Below are positions 26,826-36,587 of a stretch of DNA of 64,000 nt, one piece after another. The notes under the pieces are model-generated. The model was given only the letters and a program-made list of their open reading frames with translations, made no database searches and was not told where the DNA came from. The position numbers and the translations under genes were made by a program. Within the stretch, counting starts at the first letter, position 1. The number at the start of each line of letters is the position of its first letter. The DNA comes from Bacteroides ovatus (GTDB taxonomy: Bacteria > Bacteroidota > Bacteroidia > Bacteroidales > Bacteroidaceae). The DNA lies in contig JAUUNK010000004.1 in the NCBI GenBank assembly GCA_030844565.1, positions 1 through 64,000 on the forward strand. Reading direction: 5' to 3'.

Positions 26826-29800
26826 TTAGAATTTTATATTAATACCTGTGCTGATACAACGTTGTAGTGGATAGCTGGTGAAGCCAACTTCCGGGTCAAC
26901 TAAATCACACCCTGCTTTTGTTAATAGATTCTGTCCATCGATAAATATTTTCACACGTGCACCTCCCAAATAGTTGCGACAGAAAGAGTCCGGTAAGTTA
27001 TAACCCAGATGTACATTCTTCAAACGGATAAAGTTTCCGGAACGCAACCAGAAAGAAGATCCCCAAAAGCCACCGCGGTTATATACATTGCCACCAGCTG
27101 ACAATCTCGGCAACGTTGCAGTAGTAGCAGTTTCTGGTGTCCAACGTCCCAAAAGGACCTCGTAAGCTTGCCCATATTGCTGATTCTTAGCTTGGAAACC
27201 TTCCAACAAGTCCCAATCATTCAACATTCTATCACGATTGTACACTCCCTGCCAGAGCATTGAAAATTCTAATCCGCTCCATTCAAATCCAAAATCCAAA
27301 CCAAAATAAGAAAGCGGTTTTTCTCCTCCAATCACAGTACGGTCAAAGTCATTAATTACCCCGTCTTTATTTAAATCTCTGTATTTAATGTCTCCAGGAC
27401 GTATCTTATCGCCATATCCGTCCATAACCGCACTATTGGCAATTTCTTCTTGTGAAGTGAAGAATCCCTCTGCAACCAGCCCCCAAATAGCTCCCATCGG
27501 GTGACCGGTTTGGCGAAGATAGTCTTCTTCTACTTTTTGCTCATCCATATATAAGAGCTTGCTTTGCTCGCAACTCCAATTACCAGTCACATAATAATTA
27601 AATTTACCGATATGATCCTGATAAGTAATACTTAGCTCTCCACCAAAACGACGCACTTTCCCTATATTTTCAGCCGGATAAGACTGTCCTATCAATTCTA
27701 TACTCTTACCACGGTTCTGTAACAAATCAAAATATTTATCATTATAATAATCGGCAGTCACCTTTAATTTATTATGGAATAAGGCTAAATCAATTCCCAG
27801 ATTTAGTTTATAAGCCTTTTCCCAAGTCAAATTATGATTTGCCAATGGAGAGTTTTCTATCGTTGAAGAGCCTCCGGTCAAAGAGGTACCCAACGTATAT
27901 CCATCGCCACTAGCTGAATAAGTCTGGTTGTACGTATAATAGCCGGCATTATCCATACCGTTACCGGTCTTACCCCATACCCCGCGTATTTTCATCATAT
28001 CCAACCATTCAGCATTCTCCATAAAGCATTCTTTACTGACATCCCACCCTAAACCAAAGGCATAAAATTCGCCCCACCTTTTACCCGGAGCATAACGATT
28101 ATAGAAACTCCCGGTTGTAGCGGCCTGCACAAAATATTTATGGGCATAGTTATAAGAAGCTTCTGCCATCACATTGGACGGACGTTCAGGAAGGTCGAAA
28201 TTCACAATAACATTTCGTGTATCTCCCATAACACTTGCCATAAATCCGTGGCTACCGAATTGGCGTTCATAGTCCACGGCTAACTGACCATACATTTGTT
28301 GATAAGTAGTTACTGATTTAAATTCATTAGTTTGTGTACTGACCCCGCCATACATGGTATAGGTGTCATTGCCTTCTTTATCTATGGCATATTTATAAAC
28401 CGGAGTTCGCTTTACACGTTTTATAAAAGAACGATTCTGTGAAGATACACTACCCACTAACCTTGTAGATAAACCTTTCACTACTTTGCTAAAATCATAA
28501 CGGAGATTCACGCTGCCTAACACATCTCTGGCGCCATCCGTCATATAACCCGAATTTATTGCCTGAGACAGCAGATTATTATCGAATGATATATTTCCTC
28601 CCCAGCTTCCATTTGGGTTCTTAACAGGATATGCATTATTCGGTATAGAATAAATCTGACTCAATAAATCAGTATAACCGGTTCCATTATTACCACCCGG
28701 TTGAGCCCCTTCCTCAATGCGTCCCATTAAAGTCACTTTAGCAGTAAAATCTTGTGTGATGTTAATATTAACTTTAGAAGAAATCATATAACGCTCGAGT
28801 GTCAGGTTCGTATCATGGGCATCATCTCCTGGATTCCTGAACATGCCATTTTCTCCCGTATAACCTATATTTACAAAGTATTGAGCATACTTGTTGCCAC
28901 CCGTTACATTCAAATTATAAGACTGTATAGTAGAATTGTTTTTCAATAACTCATCATACCAATCTACATCGGGATGCGTAAAGGGACTGGAATGATCGCG
29001 GAACTTAGCAAAATCATCATACACATAAATCGGATTTTTACCATCATTGGTCAGAGCCTCATTCAACAAATACGCATATTGATAAGCAGAAAGAGGTTTA
29101 GGCGTTTTTACTGAACTCTGTACACCGAACCGACCGGTAAAGGAAAGCTGGAATCCCTGTTTTATCGGATCTTTAGTAGTAATAATCAATGCACTCCGTG
29201 AACTACGCATACCTAAGAACATAGACGACAAAGCATCTTTCTGAATAGATACCGATTCTATAGCTTCCGGGTCTATGGAATACAAATCTCTCTGTACTCC
29301 ATCAATAAGCACTACCGGAGCTGTATTGCGCGAAGTTATACTAAATTCTGTATTATCACTATAATATCCTTCACCCAAATTAGGTGTGTTCCAATAAAGT
29401 ATGGTCCCTTCGGAACTAGGCTTCGTCTGATGAAGACGGGCGCCACGAACTTGAGAGATATTCAAACCCGGCAAACGCCCTGCCAGAGAAGGAATAATAG
29501 TAGTGGATTGCATAGATTTTAGTTGATCTGTATATACCGTAACGGCAGACCCCAGAAATTCTGTTTTATCTTTTATTCTATAAGGTCCATTGATTACGTG
29601 AGGAGACTTCACAAACTGTTCCGCCAACATGACCTTAAAAACACGCTCATTATTTTTAAGCTTATTCACTTTTACCTCTTTATATAAAAAGCCGGGATGA
29701 GATAAACGCAACACATCACCTTTGCGATATGAGAATTCAAAAGTTCCATCAACGCCTGTCACTGTGCTTAGACTAGTATTTTTGGCGGTAACTATTACTT

Positions 29801-29963
29801 CCGAAACAGGGTTGCCATATTGATCAACTACCTTACCGACAATATTAACTGTTCCTCTCGTTTCCTGAGCCATTATATTTAAATGTCCCAAGCCAAGCAG
29901 TACCCATACCGCCGTCAATATGAGAAAATATCGACTTTTTCTTTTATTCAATATACTATGCAT
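26826..29963 (-). CDS. SusC-like TonB-dependent transporter with divergent plug entry
   Basis: The 1045-residue product has a long signal region (hydrophobic to about residue 32), a carboxypeptidase-like regulatory domain (GKVVDQYGNPVSEVIVTAKN) and a SusC-type barrel. It lacks the usual DEVVVVGYG box between regulatory domain and plug; instead it has PYRIKDKTEFLGSAVTVYT leading into SLAGRLPGLNIS. The plug motif is also altered (SSRSALIITTKD rather than GANGVVLITTKRG). Barrel motifs such as RPGDIKYRDLNKDGVINDFD are normal, and the C-terminus ends in Phe. It belongs to a divergent SusC branch that may be specialised or work with the second SusC. It starts 21 bp after the frameshifted DUF4961 gene. 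Confidence 0.92.
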   Translation of the reverse strand: MHSILNKRKSRYFLILTAVWVLLGLGHLNIMAQETRGTVNIVGKVVDQYGNPVSEVIVTAKNTSLSTVTGVDGTFEFSYRKGDVLRLSHPGFLYKEVKVNKLKNNERVFKVMLAEQFVKSPHVINGPYRIKDKTEFLGSAVTVYTDQLKSMQSTTIIPSLAGRLPGLNISQVRGARLHQTKPSSEGTILYWNTPNLGEGYYSDNTEFSITSRNTAPVVLIDGVQRDLYSIDPEAIESVSIQKDALSSMFLGMRSSRSALIITTKDPIKQGFQLSFTGRFGVQSSVKTPKPLSAYQYAYLLNEALTNDGKNPIYVYDDFAKFRDHSSPFTHPDVDWYDELLKNNSTIQSYNLNVTGGNKYAQYFVNIGYTGENGMFRNPGDDAHDTNLTLERYMISSKVNINITQDFTAKVTLMGRIEEGAQPGGNNGTGYTDLLSQIYSIPNNAYPVKNPNGSWGGNISFDNNLLSQAINSGYMTDGARDVLGSVNLRYDFSKVVKGLSTRLVGSVSSQNRSFIKRVKRTPVYKYAIDKEGNDTYTMYGGVSTQTNEFKSVTTYQQMYGQLAVDYERQFGSHGFMASVMGDTRNVIVNFDLPERPSNVMAEASYNYAHKYFVQAATTGSFYNRYAPGKRWGEFYAFGLGWDVSKECFMENAEWLDMMKIRGVWGKTGNGMDNAGYYTYNQTYSASGDGYTLGTSLTGGSSTIENSPLANHNLTWEKAYKLNLGIDLALFHNKLKVTADYYNDKYFDLLQNRGKSIELIGQSYPAENIGKVRRFGGELSITYQDHIGKFNYYVTGNWSCEQSKLLYMDEQKVEEDYLRQTGHPMGAIWGLVAEGFFTSQEEIANSAVMDGYGDKIRPGDIKYRDLNKDGVINDFDRTVIGGEKPLSYFGLDFGFEWSGLEFSMLWQGVYNRDRMLNDWDLLEGFQAKNQQYGQAYEVLLGRWTPETATTATLPRLSAGGNVYNRGGFWGSSFWLRSGNFIRLKNVHLGYNLPDSFCRNYLGGARVKIFIDGQNLLTKAGCDLVDPEVGFTSYPLQRCISTGINIKF

Positions 29964-29984
29964 ATAATCTTTTTTATATTAACA

Positions 29985-31027
29985 TTATTCACATTGCAGA
30001 TAACTTGAAAAAGGTTCTCCTTCTTCACCTTCCTCAGGTTTATCGCCTTCGTCGTCTGATTTGGTAATTATAATTGTCCTATTTTTATTAGTAAAGACAT
30101 AATCTATGCGCAAAATCGTTTCTCCATCGGGAATCCCAAAGAAACCGACAGGCCATAAAGTCAGAGTATATGTATCTCCATATTTCCCATATTTCTTCAT
30201 CAGAGTCTTTTCAGTCTTTTCGATAACAGGATATTCCTTTCCTTGATCGGTATAAGCTATCGCTTCCATATAAATATCATCCTTGGACGAAATTAAATCG
30301 TTCGTCTGGCCCCCCCCTGAAAACTGAATGTCACAAAGTCATCTTGCAAAGCAGCTAAAGGCTCTACCTTATTATAGTGCATATTACAGAAATCAGTTAC
30401 CAATCCTTCTCCCTCTACCACTTCAAAACATTCCGATTCAGCAATTGCAAAATGATCTTTATCTTTACTGTAGCCATCATCCGTATGATTGATAAAGAAG
30501 CCGATATGCGCTTTTAAGTTTTTAGGTCCTGTTTTACATTTAATAGTGACAACAAAATCTGTCGTTCCATTGGGGACCCTCTCGGCTGTCGTTCTGTAAA
30601 CCACCCATTCCATGTCATTCAATACATTTGATAATGTACCAAATTCATTCATCAATAAATCCGGCCAACTAAGATTTTTTCCTTTGGGTAGTTCCGATTC
30701 CGGTACAATAATCAAGGGGGCATCTTCCACATTCATTCCTGGTGCAGTATAAGTCATCGTAGTATTTAACCGCGCATTCCAACTTTTAGGAACTAAAATA
30801 CCTACTATCAAATTAAAACCGACTTTCTCTTCATTGGTTTCAGCATGCCCTTCCAACTTAAAAGTCGCTATATCTCCAGCTCTCACGTAGCTAACTTCTT
30901 CTCCTTTCTCGTTAAACGGCAACTTATTAATTTTATCAAGGGCCACACCACACCCGATTATGATTGCTATCAGCAAAGAATAAGATATAATTCGATATAT
31001 TCGTTTCTGTTTTATATCACTTTTCAT
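29985..31027 (-). pseudogene. DUF4961-type surface lipoprotein gene, frameshifted at a G8 tract
   Basis: The N-terminal part (31027-30293, 244 residues) has a signal with lipobox Cys26 (IIIGC) and ends just after the run of eight G on the coding strand (30310-30317), reading FSFQGGARRTI then stop. The neighbouring frame continues directly as QTNDLISSKDDIYMEAIAYT and on to a natural end at 29985. G9 or G6 at the tract would restore a single product of about 347 residues, fitting the length of DUF4961 proteins that accompany DUF5004 and SusC/D. Function is likely surface glycan binding. The break could be true phase variation by slipped-strand mispairing, fixed loss, or a homopolymer sequencing error; the window cannot tell. 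Confidence 0.8.
30310..30317 (-). repeat. Homopolymer G8 tract inside the DUF4961 gene
   Basis: Eight C on the plus strand, eight G on the coding strand. The reading frame changes exactly here. G tracts of this length are known slippage sites in bacterial surface-protein genes. In this low-GC locus such a run is unusual. Confidence 0.85.
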
Positions 31028-31045
31028 AAAATCTTTCCTTTTTAA

Positions 31046-31522
31046 TTATTCAGTCACTTTCTCAAACACATAGATATATGTATTACTAGCGCACCCCGGA
31101 CTCAGCAAAAGTGTTATCTGCCGCTTTCCATTCATAATCGGATACTTTATTTCTGCAATCACTTCTGTATTTGCGCCCGTTTCTTTAAAAGAAAGATGAA
31201 AAGGATATTGCGGATCGTCAACATACCATGTCCCATCCTTCTTTACCAGAAAAGGCAAATAATTCTCTATCGTATACGTGTTATCTTTGTTTAAGGATAG
31301 ACTGAATTTACTAAAATCCATAGCCTGTGTAATATCCGTTCCATTACGTGACACAGTAGCTAACCGCCATTTGCCATCTAATTGTTTCGGCAACTCCGTG
31401 TAAGTTTCAGGGGTTATTTCGTCTTTAAAAGTATCGCAAGAACTTGCCACAGCTAATAAAGCGAAAAGTAAAATTGTTATATGTATTTTATATTTCATAG
31501 TTCTGCTTTTTATAAACGACAC
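31046..31522 (-). CDS. DUF5004-type small lipoprotein
   Basis: The product has 158 residues. The Met at residue 9 (31498) is the more likely start because it gives a compact signal peptide ending at Cys29 (VASSC). The mature part resembles the lipocalin-like DUF5004 family: ELPKQLDGKWRLATVSRNGTDIT, a central DGTWYVDD and a final beta-strand region. Such proteins are found next to SusD and DUF4961 genes in Bacteroides; their role is unknown but a surface accessory role is likely. It lies directly after SusD (no spacer before the first Met) and 18 bp before the DUF4961 gene. Confidence 0.78.
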   Translation of the reverse strand: MSFIKSRTMKYKIHITILLFALLAVASSCDTFKDEITPETYTELPKQLDGKWRLATVSRNGTDITQAMDFSKFSLSLNKDNTYTIENYLPFLVKKDGTWYVDDPQYPFHLSFKETGANTEVIAEIKYPIMNGKRQITLLLSPGCASNTYIYVFEKVTE

Positions 31523-33349
31523 TTATTCGTAATAGGGATTTTGCAACAACTTCTTTGATTTCACAGTTTCTTTATAAGGTATGGGATAGAAATACATTGC
31601 CTTACGGAAGATATGACGCCGCACATCAATTACACGACCGGTTCTTACTCCATTTACATCTTTTGTAATCTCATAGCCTTGCATCATCTTATTATCCGTA
31701 TCTTCCACAATCATCCAACGACGCACGTCAAAGAAACGATGTCCCTCAAATGCTAATTCTAATCTGCGTTCCAAACGAATAGCTTCGGACATTTCATTGC
31801 GGTCCATATTCTCTTTCAACCCGTACATTCCGTCCTCTCCCGCCTCTATACCGGCTCGTTCACGTATCAGTTTCAACACTTCATAAGGACTGATTTTATT
31901 ATCTCCCAATACATCTTCATGGGTCGGTCCGTAATATTCATTAACTGCTTCAGCATAGTTTAAGAGGATTTCTGCATATCGTATCAATGGACGAGACTGT
32001 GGTCCAGCAGGAAAGGTATTAGCAGAGATTTTTCTATGTACAGATTTACGCGTATAATATCCAGTGGGTGTTCCCTGATAAATAGCATCTTTTGTGGCAC
32101 CTATTCCTTTATAAATATAAATAGACCCCACCACTCTATTGCTTATCATTTTGCATCCGTCATAAGTAACCGTATTTCCAAAACGCGGATCACGATTCAC
32201 ATTGGGTTCCAAAGGGTCATAGGGAAAAGCACTTTCCGTTATCGATTTGCCATCTTTCATAGGAAACAACTCTGCCAGCCCATGATAAATATATCCACCG
32301 ACACCGTCCCCACCTGTAGTAGGAGGAGCATACCATTTCTGGAATCCGAATCCGTCTTCGGCCTTTCTCTCCAAAATAGTCTCGCAATAAGCTCCCAGAT
32401 CATACATTTTTCCATCGGTACCATCCTTCAACTTAACAAAATCTTTAGCTTGGAAGATAGCATAGAATCCCCACCCGGGCTCTTCCTTGTTTTCATCATC
32501 CCAATGTCGGCTGTAGAGAGTGAATTTATTCATCTTCATAACATCAAGCGCTGCATCTACCGCCAATTTCCAACGCTCCTGGTCATACTCAGGATAACCA
32601 AGCAACTCCTTAGGATACTCAGAAGGAGCAAAATCACTACCATTGAAAAGTTTGCTGGCTGCATATAAACGCACACGTGAAACCAATGCTTTACAAGCAG
32701 CTCCACTAATACGCCCGTGGTCAAAACCAATTCTTATATCCGGTAGATCTTTCTCTGCCTCTTTACATTCATTAATAATATACTCTACACAATCTGCATA
32801 AGTATCCCGAGTGGTCTTTATTTCATCAGTCGACTCATATACAGTATCACCAATCAGAGGTATTCCCCCATAATGTCTAAGCAACATAGCATAATACCAA
32901 GCCCGAAGGAAACGTGCTTCTGCTTTATATTTTGTTTTAGTGGTAATCGCCATAGGAGTACCTTCTACATATTTTAGAAAAACATTTACCCTACGAATGT
33001 TTCGATAAGTTATTCGCCACACATCATCTTCAGATACAGCAACGGGATTCACCGTACCGGTTGCAAACAAAATGTCGGTAGCAATGGAAGCTGTTTCTTT
33101 AAACTCCGCCTCATCACAACTGGTCTGTAATCCCCCATGTTCTCCACCATACCGGTTGGGGTTAGTATCAAAACCTATATCTACATAAATTTGGGTTAGA
33201 AAACCTGCTGTATAGGTGCTATCGGCAAAAACAGTCTCCCGATCTAAATCGGTGATTTCTGTCTCACCCAAGAAGTCATCTGAGCAAGATGAAACTATCC
33301 AGAGACCTATAATAGGTAAGAATAAATAAAATAAGTTTTTCATATACAC
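31523..33349 (-). CDS. SusD/RagB-like lipoprotein, first gene of its operon
   Basis: This 608-residue SusD homologue has lipobox Cys22 (VSSC) and the motifs ARFLRAWYYAMLLRHYGGIP, RYAEILLNYAEAVNE, RLERRLELAFEGHRFFDVRRW and the C-terminal YPIPYKETV. It should be a surface oligosaccharide-binding lid for a SusC channel. It is odd that this SusD has no SusC immediately upstream: the gene starts the transcript and the region before it holds the terminator of GH78. Downstream come DUF5004 and DUF4961 genes, the usual followers of a SusC-SusD pair, suggesting that a SusC gene was lost or moved. Confidence 0.95.
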   Translation of the reverse strand: MYMKNLFYLFLPIIGLWIVSSCSDDFLGETEITDLDRETVFADSTYTAGFLTQIYVDIGFDTNPNRYGGEHGGLQTSCDEAEFKETASIATDILFATGTVNPVAVSEDDVWRITYRNIRRVNVFLKYVEGTPMAITTKTKYKAEARFLRAWYYAMLLRHYGGIPLIGDTVYESTDEIKTTRDTYADCVEYIINECKEAEKDLPDIRIGFDHGRISGAACKALVSRVRLYAASKLFNGSDFAPSEYPKELLGYPEYDQERWKLAVDAALDVMKMNKFTLYSRHWDDENKEEPGWGFYAIFQAKDFVKLKDGTDGKMYDLGAYCETILERKAEDGFGFQKWYAPPTTGGDGVGGYIYHGLAELFPMKDGKSITESAFPYDPLEPNVNRDPRFGNTVTYDGCKMISNRVVGSIYIYKGIGATKDAIYQGTPTGYYTRKSVHRKISANTFPAGPQSRPLIRYAEILLNYAEAVNEYYGPTHEDVLGDNKISPYEVLKLIRERAGIEAGEDGMYGLKENMDRNEMSEAIRLERRLELAFEGHRFFDVRRWMIVEDTDNKMMQGYEITKDVNGVRTGRVIDVRRHIFRKAMYFYPIPYKETVKSKKLLQNPYYE

Positions 33350-33672
33350 AGAAATAGCGGTTAATAAATTAATTGATAAACTCTAAAAGGATAATATTTA
33401 TTATTATTAGCTCTCTTTAATATCTAACAGCCTCCTTCTATTTAAATTAGAACGATTTATAGTCTATATACCGTTAAAACAATCATGGATTTTTTATCAG
33501 TACTGTTCTTACTTGCTAAGAAAAATCATTAGAGCATATTCAAACTACCTACAAATAAAAAAGACTCTCTCCTTCGTTAAGAAAGAGAGAGCCCTAAAAC
33601 AATTCTAATTAATACTGCTTATGAATAGTAGCCACTGCTCATATTCATATTATGAATTTTCACTTTCTTCCT
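33350..33672. other. Leader region upstream of the second SusC/D operon
   Basis: No gene is visible. The region holds the GH78 terminator (33557-33593) and about 200 bp of AT-rich leader that must contain the promoter of the SusD-first operon; no clear TTTG/TAnnTTTG pair was found. Confidence 0.55.
33557..33593 (-). terminator. Terminator of the GH78 gene
   Basis: Minus-strand GGCTCTCTC (33593-33585) pairs with GAGAGAGTC (33571-33563), including one G-U pair, and is followed by TTTTTT. It lies 80 bp beyond the GH78 stop codon, so GH78 is a separate transcription unit. Confidence 0.8.
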
Positions 33673-36375
33673 TCAATTATGGGAAGGAATAGAAGAGGTT
33701 ACTTTAAAATCAAATTTATAATTACCACTTTCTAACAAGACCGGTTGTTTCTTCCTCTTAATCTTTTTTCCATCTTTTTCAGAGGACACACAGTTTCCCG
33801 GCTGGCAAATAGTAGCAGTCACTCCGGCAGGAAGCGTCACCTGAAGATTTAATTTATTTCCTTCCAATTCCCAATCTACCTTAATTTTACCGTAAGGAGT
33901 TTCTTTCGTCACCTTTGCCCAAGTCACTCCTTGGGGAATTTGAGGATCAATATACACATGTCGATACGCCGGGGCATATTCATCCGGACGGATACCCCCT
34001 ATTGCCTGATAAAACCAAGTACCGATGCCATTATAACAATTATGGACGCGGCTACGTTCACCACTCCAATATTCCCAAGTGGCTGTGGCACCGTTGTCTA
34101 TCATATAGAGATAACCGGGATAATCGCGTTTCTTCAACATTCGATAGAAGAAATCGGCTTCTTTGTTTCGTGTTATCCACTCTGTCAGAATGGGTACTCC
34201 TACTAAGCCCACTGCAATATGCCCTTGATGCTTCTGTTCAGTAATAAGCATCATCTTTTGTTTTACTTGGTTGTACAAAGAATCTGGAACTACACCCACA
34301 AGCATGGGGTAGCACATGTCCAGCTGCGAACCTGTAGCATAAATACCTTCCATCGGGCGATAAAAGGTACGGTGAATCAGCTTATTAAGATTATTCTTAC
34401 GGATAGCAAATGTTTCCGCTTCCTCTGGTTTGCCTAACGCGATAGCTATTTTCTCCATGGTTGCCAGACATTCACTGATAAAACAGTTGTTGACCAGGTC
34501 TACCGAAGATTGCGCACCGGCGTCCACTCCCATCGGAGCCAGCCAGTCACCCAGATACCAATCGCGGTATTCCGTATCGGGCCAACGTTTCAGCAATCCG
34601 TCTACAGTATATTTATCTACATACTTAAACCATTCCTTCATCTTGGGATAATATTTGGCAATCAATCGCGGGTCGTTGTAATTCAAATAGGTCCGCCAAG
34701 GTGCTTGAACTATAAATCCGCACCAATAGGGACCGCCGCCACCCGCTCCGGGATTGGGAGCAACATGCGGCAAGCTTCCCCCCTCACGCATCGCATCCCC
34801 CCATGCCTGCACCCAGTTGCAAAACGTAGGGGAGACATCGTACATAGTCTGTAAAGTCATCGTGGAAGAATTTCCATCGCCTCCATAGCCTGCACGTTCC
34901 AGATGGGGGCAGTCTACCATATATCCACTGAAAGTCAGGCACTTCATGGTATGTTGAATCATCGAGTGGATAGCATTTAAATCGGCATCAGAACATTCAA
35001 AAGTGGCTGTTTGCCGGTAGTCTCCGTAAATTTGGAGAGATTTCATCCAGATAGCTTGGGGCTTCACTGGAAGATTAGAAAGGCGTACATAGCGATAAGC
35101 GTGGTGATTAAACTTATTCCGGAAACATTCTCCACTGCGACCGCCGGATACATAAATGTCACTTTCGCCTTGCTTGTCGAATCCACCTTCTTTAGTGAGA
35201 TTATCGCTATATTCCATTGTTACCTCGTGTCCGGTAGGCAAATGGGGCATACACATTTCAAACCATCCGGTCTGCACTTTTCCCATATCTACCAACCAAA
35301 TGTCTTTGCCTATATTCTTAATAGACACTGGTTGCAGCACATCATGTATCTTGTTTGCCTCACACATTTGAGGTGAAACAATATGTTCGGGCACATTCAC
35401 TTTCACCACCGGATACCATTTCATTTTATCCAGAAAGGCAGGCGAGAAGTCTTCGGGTACGATTCTTCCATCCACTCTCTCACCACCGAATTGCAAGGCA
35501 CACCAATTGCCTGTATCCGAATAACCGCTTTCGCGTCCGCTCCACGAAACATCAGTAACAGCCAGTGGTTCCCATCTGTTATTTTTTCGCATATCCAGTT
35601 CCGCCTTTACCAACGGTCCCTCATAAGCGGCTCCAAAAGTAGTTTTCTTATACCAGCCCTGACCAAGCCATATCAAGAGGTCGTTCTCTCCATGTTGCAA
35701 ATAAGGAGTAACTTCATAAGTAACGCTTAGCGAACGTTTGTTTAACTGGGAAACCGCCGGAGAGAGAACATTATCCCCTACTTTTTTCCCATTGATATAT
35801 ACTTCATGGTATCCTAATGCATTGACATGAAGAAAGGTAGTCTGTATCTCATCCTCTATCTGCACCTTCTTCCGGAGCAAAGGGGCACACACTTTTCCTC
35901 CTTCGGGAGCAAGCCCGATATAATCGCCTTTCCACTGGGTTCTATCCAGAATGCCAATGCCAAATCTTGCGATAGAGCTCCACTCCGATTTATGACCTCT
36001 CCGGTTCCAAACACGGACTTTCCAGTAACATAAAGAACGGGAACTTAATGCAGTCCCCTTATAAGGAACCATTACGGATGCGTCCGATTTTATTTTTCCG
36101 GAGCTCCACAAGTCAGCTTCACCACGGAGAAGCAAAAGACTGTCCGATGACACCTGAATCTCGTAACAAGCTTGCCCACTTCCGGTATCTCCGCCTTGCA
36201 GTTCCCAACTGAAATACGGAGTAGTGTTGTCTATGGCTAAAGGATTTATCAAATTCTCACACTTTAAATCTGACACACGGAAAGGCTGAACTTGGTTTTT
36301 GCCATACATCATCATCGATATACAGCAGAAAACACCTGCCAATGCCGGATATATCCATCGTTTTCTTATAGTCAT
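33673..36375 (-). CDS. GH78-type alpha-L-rhamnosidase
   Basis: The 900-residue product has a signal peptide or N-terminal anchor (to about residue 25). Domain order is as in bacterial rhamnosidases: a fibronectin-like N domain (FSWELQGGDTGSGQACYEIQV), a lectin-like beta-sandwich with LHVNALGYHEVYINGKKVG near 182-200, then the (alpha/alpha)6 catalytic domain. The general acid motif is DCPHLERAGYGGD at 488-500 with Glu493; family members often read DCPxRERxGWxGD, so this is a known-looking variant. WEYWSGERSRVHNCYNGIGTWFY near the end contains the His loop. GH78 enzymes cleave terminal alpha-L-rhamnose. It is a lone gene between two terminators, so its link to the flanking operons is only by position. 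Confidence 0.88.
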   Translation of the reverse strand: MTIRKRWIYPALAGVFCCISMMMYGKNQVQPFRVSDLKCENLINPLAIDNTTPYFSWELQGGDTGSGQACYEIQVSSDSLLLLRGEADLWSSGKIKSDASVMVPYKGTALSSRSLCYWKVRVWNRRGHKSEWSSIARFGIGILDRTQWKGDYIGLAPEGGKVCAPLLRKKVQIEDEIQTTFLHVNALGYHEVYINGKKVGDNVLSPAVSQLNKRSLSVTYEVTPYLQHGENDLLIWLGQGWYKKTTFGAAYEGPLVKAELDMRKNNRWEPLAVTDVSWSGRESGYSDTGNWCALQFGGERVDGRIVPEDFSPAFLDKMKWYPVVKVNVPEHIVSPQMCEANKIHDVLQPVSIKNIGKDIWLVDMGKVQTGWFEMCMPHLPTGHEVTMEYSDNLTKEGGFDKQGESDIYVSGGRSGECFRNKFNHHAYRYVRLSNLPVKPQAIWMKSLQIYGDYRQTATFECSDADLNAIHSMIQHTMKCLTFSGYMVDCPHLERAGYGGDGNSSTMTLQTMYDVSPTFCNWVQAWGDAMREGGSLPHVAPNPGAGGGGPYWCGFIVQAPWRTYLNYNDPRLIAKYYPKMKEWFKYVDKYTVDGLLKRWPDTEYRDWYLGDWLAPMGVDAGAQSSVDLVNNCFISECLATMEKIAIALGKPEEAETFAIRKNNLNKLIHRTFYRPMEGIYATGSQLDMCYPMLVGVVPDSLYNQVKQKMMLITEQKHQGHIAVGLVGVPILTEWITRNKEADFFYRMLKKRDYPGYLYMIDNGATATWEYWSGERSRVHNCYNGIGTWFYQAIGGIRPDEYAPAYRHVYIDPQIPQGVTWAKVTKETPYGKIKVDWELEGNKLNLQVTLPAGVTATICQPGNCVSSEKDGKKIKRKKQPVLLESGNYKFDFKVTSSIPSHN

Positions 36376-36509
36376 CCTACATACTTTTCCTTATAAGACG
36401 AACCATCTTTAACGGACCACTAAAAAGAACCAAGATTCTTTCCTTTCTCCAATAACAGAACTCTGCCTATATACATCCTCCTAACAAATAATTCAGCCTA
36501 ACAAAAAAA

Positions 36510-36549
36510 GGATTACACGACCGTTCCTTGTAAGCTAGTCGTATAATCC
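36510..36549 (-). terminator. Terminator of the glutamine synthetase gene
   Basis: A 12-bp stem (36538-36549 with 36510-36521, one G-U pair) reads GGATTATACGAC and GTCGTGTAATCC on the minus strand and is followed by TTTTTTT. It sits about 40 bp past the stop codon. Confidence 0.88.
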
Positions 36550-36587
36550 TTTCCGTAGAAAGCCGAATGGGACCGAACTATAAAAAC

